From: Penicillus capitatus
Lineage: Eukaryota > Chlorophyta
Assembly: GCA_965649825.1 (NCBI GenBank)
Contig: OZ287696.1
Location: 620,001-684,000 of the forward strand
Length of the DNA stretch: 64,000 bases
Direction: 5' to 3'
The notes beneath the pieces were generated by a model. The model saw nothing but the letters and a program-made list of their open reading frames with translations, ran no database searches and had not been told where the DNA came from. Shown here piece after piece: positions 59,313-64,000 of the stretch (the stretch's first letter is position 1; every line of letters starts with the position of its first letter). Made by a program: the position numbers and the translations under genes.

Positions 59313-62300
59313 TTAGACGAAAAACATTCTTTCTTTCAAAGCCGGGTGAAGTTCTGTTCCAGGCGGCGGCTGTCCACCTTCCATGGAGGACGACGCATCC
59401 GAGTCCGTAAACGTCAAGTATCTTCCGTGCAACGCTGCCAGATGCGCGTAGTAGGCTGGAGGAGCATAAGACACAGATCTAGTGCAACGGACGTACAAGA
59501 AGCACATCCAGTATGTGAGCAGTTGAATTCCATCGGACCCAAAGCCATTCTCGTCCAATAATACATAGTAATGCGCTGGCTTGTTCGTTCCTAAGAACAA
59601 AGGATGCATCGAAGACATGCAGCTATCGAGAAATGCACGTACCTTGAATGCCGGTGTGAGAGTTAAGATAGAAATCAAAATCGTAGTGTGAAGTGATTCC
59701 GGTGTCAGCCACTGTTCCTGGACGGGGATTCTCATTGCGGTCACCGTCGTTGCGTCTCGGAAACATGCGAGCATGATGTCGTTTCTTGACGACGATGTAG
59801 GTTAGTGGTGGCTTGTAAGTTGGACCGAAGTGCGAAAAGGCTTGGTGAAATTCTCTGACTTCATGTTCCAGAGCGGCGTCGAACTGTCCATCTGAGATGC
59901 CATCTCTGTAGAAGAAGACGGCTTCTGGTAGCTGTCCGTTCTTCTCTACGAAGCACTCTATCAGTTGTTGGATGGCGTTCTCCATGTTCAGAATCTCGCG
60001 ACGGGGTGGCAGAATGACGTGACGTGCGCAGAAGCTTCCCAAGTGACTGCAAAGAGCCGCCGTTGATGAGCGAGATGGATAAGAGATGGTCGATGTCGCA
60101 CCTGTCCATGCTTGCCACGATAGCTCCCACCGAAGGAACGGACGCATCTGCCGTGGAATGCGTAACGTCTGCTCCGAAGACAATGAATGGTTTGTTTTGA
60201 TTTCCACCGAGAGCTGGAAACATGCCACTCAAGGAACCAGCAATCTTGCAGTTCGTTCCTCCGATTTTCTGGTTGATCTTCAGTACCAGATTCGCTAAGT
60301 ACTGTTCCTGACCTCTGGGTGGCCGGCCTAGTAAACAAAGAATTTTGTCCAGGAGATCGCTGGATAGGGGCACGCGGCTTACTGATTCCGGCAGAACTCG
60401 CGACAAAGCACTGGGTCATCACTCCCACCTCTCCTTCTGCTGCTCGTTTGATCTCTTTATACAACCAAGGGTCCTTGTCTGGGAGGAGAGCGAGTAGAAT
60501 CTGCGGAGCCGAGTGGAATGCTGATTGTGCATCGTGCATCCCGTCCTTCAGCGCATCAGTCGCATCCTTGTTTCCGGCATCTGTCAAGGGAGGCAGGTTA
60601 TGTGGAACGGAGAGACCCATCTTTTCCATCATGGCCATGAGACCTTCGACGAACGACTGCAAGCTGTTCCCTATCTGCTGTGTGTTGCGTACAAAGGAAA
60701 CAATCCCCCAGGACTTTAACTCGGCGCCCTGATAAAGTTCTACCCCATTCAAATTCCAAGCTCCTCGGTCTCCTGTGCTCACACGTTTCTTACAAAACGA
60801 AACGGACTGAGTGCCAAACCGGTGTTCATGCACGGAGGCGTTGAATATTGGAGGTATGGCGAAGGCAGCGATCGAGCTTCCACCTGTCACAGACATGCTT
60901 CCAGAAAATGCCTTCGCGTCAGTGCACGAACCTCGATCTCTTGGCCATCGACCTGAATTCCGAAAGAAGTCACGCTTGCTTGGTTGTTGAAGTTGGCGTT
61001 TCTCATGACTTTTCTGATGCCATTCATACGTTCGGCTGGTCTTCTGGCCGAACCGCGAATGACATCTCGTGTTTGATCAGGAGAGAGTGTCTTGATACGT
61101 TGATCAGGAACCACACTAGATGCGCAGTACTGGATTCCTCAGCATCCGATTGGCAAAGCATACCGGCAGACTTCGAGTGGCAAATACATTAATTTCCCGC
61201 GTCTCTTCGAGGCGTCGACGCACGGCAGTCTGGGAAACCTGAGATCCCCGTGCCTGCTGGACCAGTAATCAGCAACGCTCAGTTGAGAACCGTCTTCCCT
61301 TGAAAAGGTCATGGACTCCGCAGGCTGCGGAGTAAATCGAACGAATCTGGAGTCATGGATGCTCCGTGATTAACGAGAGGGAAATCGCAGAGGAAGGATT
61401 CACTTGTGTTTCTTGTTCTTGTTGCCGAGATGTGTCGTGACGATTTCTGTTCCTTTGAATAGTCTTTCGATGCGTTTCCAATCTCTCTCGGTGAGATTTG
61501 CCAGCTGATTGGGATTTGTTTTGTCTGCGAGTGTTAGAAGCAAATCGATAACGGGCTGATCTTTTAGGAAAGCGGCGCAAGAGATGTCCAAGTTCAGCGT
61601 CAATCCGTTCTGCGTTAAATGCACGCTCTGGATGTGACCGTATCGCAACTACAGACAATCAGCCTCGGTCGTGTACATAAGCATGTGCGGCAATGATGCT
61701 CACCTCGGCTCCACCCGCAATATCTTGTACAGCCTCCTGACCCGGGAAATAAAACGATCTGCCGAAGCTGATGCATCTCGGATCGTTCAGGAGAGATGCT
61801 TTAAGACAGATTTCGAGCGAAGCCTTGACATTGTGCGGAGCTCTGGCAGAATGTTGCTGAAGAAAGCGCTGGACATCTCCAATGTTCACTGTGGCGACTC
61901 GATTCAACTTGACATTGAATATCTTCTCTTCATCTCTTTTTCTCACGTTTACCGGTAGTGTCATACTGTTGGTGTTGAAGAGGACCTGAGGACTGTAGAT
62001 GTTCTTCTGCCCATCAAACGCCCAGACAACAGACCAACGATGCTGATCCGCACACTCTGAGAGGATGTGACGATTCAGCTTTGTTGGCAAGCGTACGAGG
62101 TCTATCTCCCCTCCCTCTTCAGCTACACGACAAAGCACCATCAGTGGATACGCCGAATAAGATTGGGCTTTGGGCGTTACAACAAAATTGCCGGCCATTC
62201 TCTGTGATCTCGACATTGTAATGATAGATCTGAGGTACATTGCATGTCATCCTGTAGAAATTTGTTGCTAACCGAAACCGTCCGCCAACCGTTCCCCCAT

Positions 62301-62726
62301 CGTCTGGTCGAGGTGCAAACTGCGAACCCCTCGTTGGAGAGAAGCGTAAGCCCAGTGGATTTACTTTGTATTCCGGCAAATCTTCAAATTTTGTGGCAGA
62401 CGACGCAGAAAGGCGACAGTTCGAAAGGAGTACAGTAGTGATCTCTTCTGCCTCTTCCAACGTGGTCCATCCTGAACAGCAGCTGTCCGTTTGACTTCTC
62501 CAAGAGAAATCGAAGACGCACCAACTTGTTGACCCTGTTGACCACCGCGTCCTCTGCCGCCTCCTCGCGGAGGGCCACCATCCCAGCCTCTACCACCACC
62601 TCGCGGATGACCGCCGTCTCGACCTCTGCCGCCTCCTCGCGGTGGGCCGCCGTCTCGACCTCTACCACCACCGCGTGGAGGACCGCCGTCTCGTCCTCTG
62701 CCGCGTCTTCCACGTCCTCTTTGCAT
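59313..62726 (-). CDS. Argonaute (AGO clade), slicer-competent
   Basis: RNA-guided nuclease of RNA silencing. About 9-10 exons with mostly 45-60-nt introns give about 900 residues. The ATG is at 62726. The N-terminus is RGG-rich: four units of about RGRDGGPPRGGG. ArgoN follows (TVGGRFRLATNFYRM...IYHYNVEI), then the L1/DUF1785 region (CISFGRSFYFPGQE), PAZ (KLMYLPLEVCRYALPIG), MID (WNLNGVELYQGAELKSWGIVSF) and PIWI. The catalytic tetrad is complete: Asp in IVFGADVTHST, Glu in LPPRREIL, Asp in FFYRDGISDGQF and His in APPAYYAHLAALHGRY. The guide-end and core blocks TYIVVKKRHHARMF, YDFDFYLNSHTGIQ and TNKPAHYYVLLDENGF match AGO. The PAZ splice sites are approximate. Neighbour of the NACHT gene, same strand. 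Confidence 0.93.
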
Positions 62727-63727
62727 CAGCACTGATTTCTTCTGGGAGATGTTTTGTTGCTGCAATGTATGGTTTCTGTTTCTTAGTTGCAAACTTCTTT
62801 CTTCTTTTTCTCTTCAAATAATGATTTTGGTTGTAAATCTTAGAAAATTCGTTTTGCACCACAGCGTTCGGCAATTTATAGGATCACCCCAAATGACCCA
62901 TGCCGTGCCGAACACGACGAGTACGGCAAGAACCTTCAGTAAACTGTGACAGATGTTGATATTCATGTGCCTGCGCTCTTGCTCTGCGCGTTCCTCCTGA
63001 CACTGGACAATCGCCACGGATACGTTAAGGAAAATCGAAAATCGAGGCGATTCACGTTTCAAGATCGTTTGAACTTCTAAGGCAGTCAACACTGGAGCGG
63101 CAATTTTCTTAATGCACCTTTGTCTCCGTCAATTCGACAACACGTCCGTCCAGAAAAGACGTATCGGCGGATCCAAATCTGTGGAGACGCATTCATCGCA
63201 ACAAATTGGTTTCTGTCGCAGATGCTTACTCTCATGCAAAAATGAACAGGGTATGTATGGATTACACTTGCGAACTCATAGCTAGATCAACGGCAGCCGC
63301 ATTCTGTCATAATGTATTGTGATAGCCGATAGTTTCCAGGGAAAAGCGCTCAGTGATAGGCAATGCTTTTAATCTGGACTCTGTTCTTTCTTATTTGGTC
63401 AGTATCGAACTGCATTCGAAGATGAGCAATGAAGCCGGGTAAGATAGCGACATAGACAGTTGACAGAAAAGATAATGGTGCGCAGACAGAGCCAGTCTGC
63501 TTCATGGTTGTCCGCGAATGAACAGACCATCAAAGCAACCAGAACGAACACTCCGCCATGGGCATGCAGTTTAGTTCCTTTTTCCTTTTCTTCAGCAATG
63601 ATCCTATCACCCCACCAAATGACTCAGATGCTCTCAGCATCATCACATTTGCAGTGGGACAACGATCGCCTCATATCGTTCATTTACACCGCAACGATCG
63701 TCTCCTGTTCGCAACCCCGTGCGTCGA
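62727..63727. other. Intergenic between Argonaute and PIG-P
   Basis: No supported gene. A minus frame at 62814-62960 encodes a short hydrophobic peptide (LLKVLAVLVVFGTAWVIWG), which could be a tiny membrane protein or chance. It holds the divergent promoters of the Argonaute and PIG-P genes. Confidence 0.4.
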
Positions 63728-64000
63728 ATGCAAGACGTCGTTCATCCGTCAACCAGTTCTGTGGAGGTCTACGGGTTTGTGGGCTGGATAACGTCACTCG
63801 TCGTATGCGTTCTCTATCTTCTCTGGTCGCTGATACCGAATGAGCTCCTGGAGCGCGCAGGCGTTGTCTACTATCCAGACAAGCACTGGGCCCTCACTGG
63901 TACCCCATCTCCTCTTAACTAAACAACGCATCCTTTACATCTTTAGTGCCGATGCTGCTGAGTATAGCCATCGTCTACGTCTTCGTGAGCTATGAGTTTA
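63728..64000 (+). CDS. PIGP: GPI-GlcNAc transferase subunit PIG-P (partial, runs off the window)
   Basis: PIG-P is a subunit of the ER enzyme that starts GPI-anchor synthesis. The ATG is at 63728. The PIG-P domain begins EVYGFVGWITSLVVCVLYLLW, then GVVYYPDKHWALT. A 45-50-nt intron (GTACCC...TTTAG) joins VPMLLSIAIVYVFVSYEF, the second membrane helix. Two helices with a YYP.KHWA loop are the family pattern. The 3' end is beyond 64000. Confidence 0.9.

Overview
The window is nuclear DNA from a compact, intron-rich, single-celled eukaryote. Evidence: spliceosomal genes on both strands, almost every intron canonical GT-AG and only about 41-61 nt long, intergenic gaps often under 200 bp, and a conserved eukaryotic gene set (TPP2, LSM5, TAF10, SKI2, ALG11, UTP23, MPP-beta, PIG-P, Argonaute). 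I cannot fix the lineage from sequence alone. A gene-dense protist such as a rhizarian or stramenopile would fit, but this is inference. No bacterial operon signals, CRISPR array, rRNA or convincing tRNA was seen.

Layout. 0-4 kb: gene-poor flank with simple repeats, then an unknown Q-rich protein. 4-14.5 kb: TPP2 (about 16 exons), LSM5, a small membrane protein (gene C) and a PH-ORD oxysterol-binding protein. 14.5-18.4 kb: gene-poor, with a decayed reverse-transcriptase fragment. 18.4-26.4 kb: sulfotransferase, TAF10, a BIG BROTHER-like RING E3, the SKI2 exosome helicase and an SDR. 26.5-30 kb: unknown small proteins, including a tandem pair of paralogous signal-peptide/single-TM proteins (genes A and B) that share exon phases and a C-terminal motif. 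30-38.9 kb: housekeeping genes (ALG11, UTP23, an SR-like RRM protein, MPP-beta, a COPI-associated/TVP15 membrane protein).

39-63 kb looks different. Two long ankyrin-repeat/U-box genes lie in tandem, followed by the wreck of a third. That wreck carries two insertions: an 880-bp sequence flanked by a 5-bp duplication, and a 778-bp terminal-repeat retrotransposon in miniature (TRIM). The TRIM has two identical 155-bp LTRs, a TATA box, a primer-binding site, a polypurine tract and a 5-bp target duplication. Next comes a 1665-residue NACHT (STAND/NLR-type) NTPase with twelve near-identical 37-residue HEAT repeats, then a slicer-type Argonaute with an RGG N-terminus. The PIG-P gene runs off the right edge.

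The NLR-like protein, repeat-rich E3 ligases, Argonaute and a recent mobile element together make 39-63 kb a candidate defence/recognition neighbourhood. This is inference from co-location and domain content, not demonstrated function. Splice sites were placed by hand from reading frames and family conservation. Exon sums were checked fully only for genes A, B and NACHT, and from the second exon onward for gene C.
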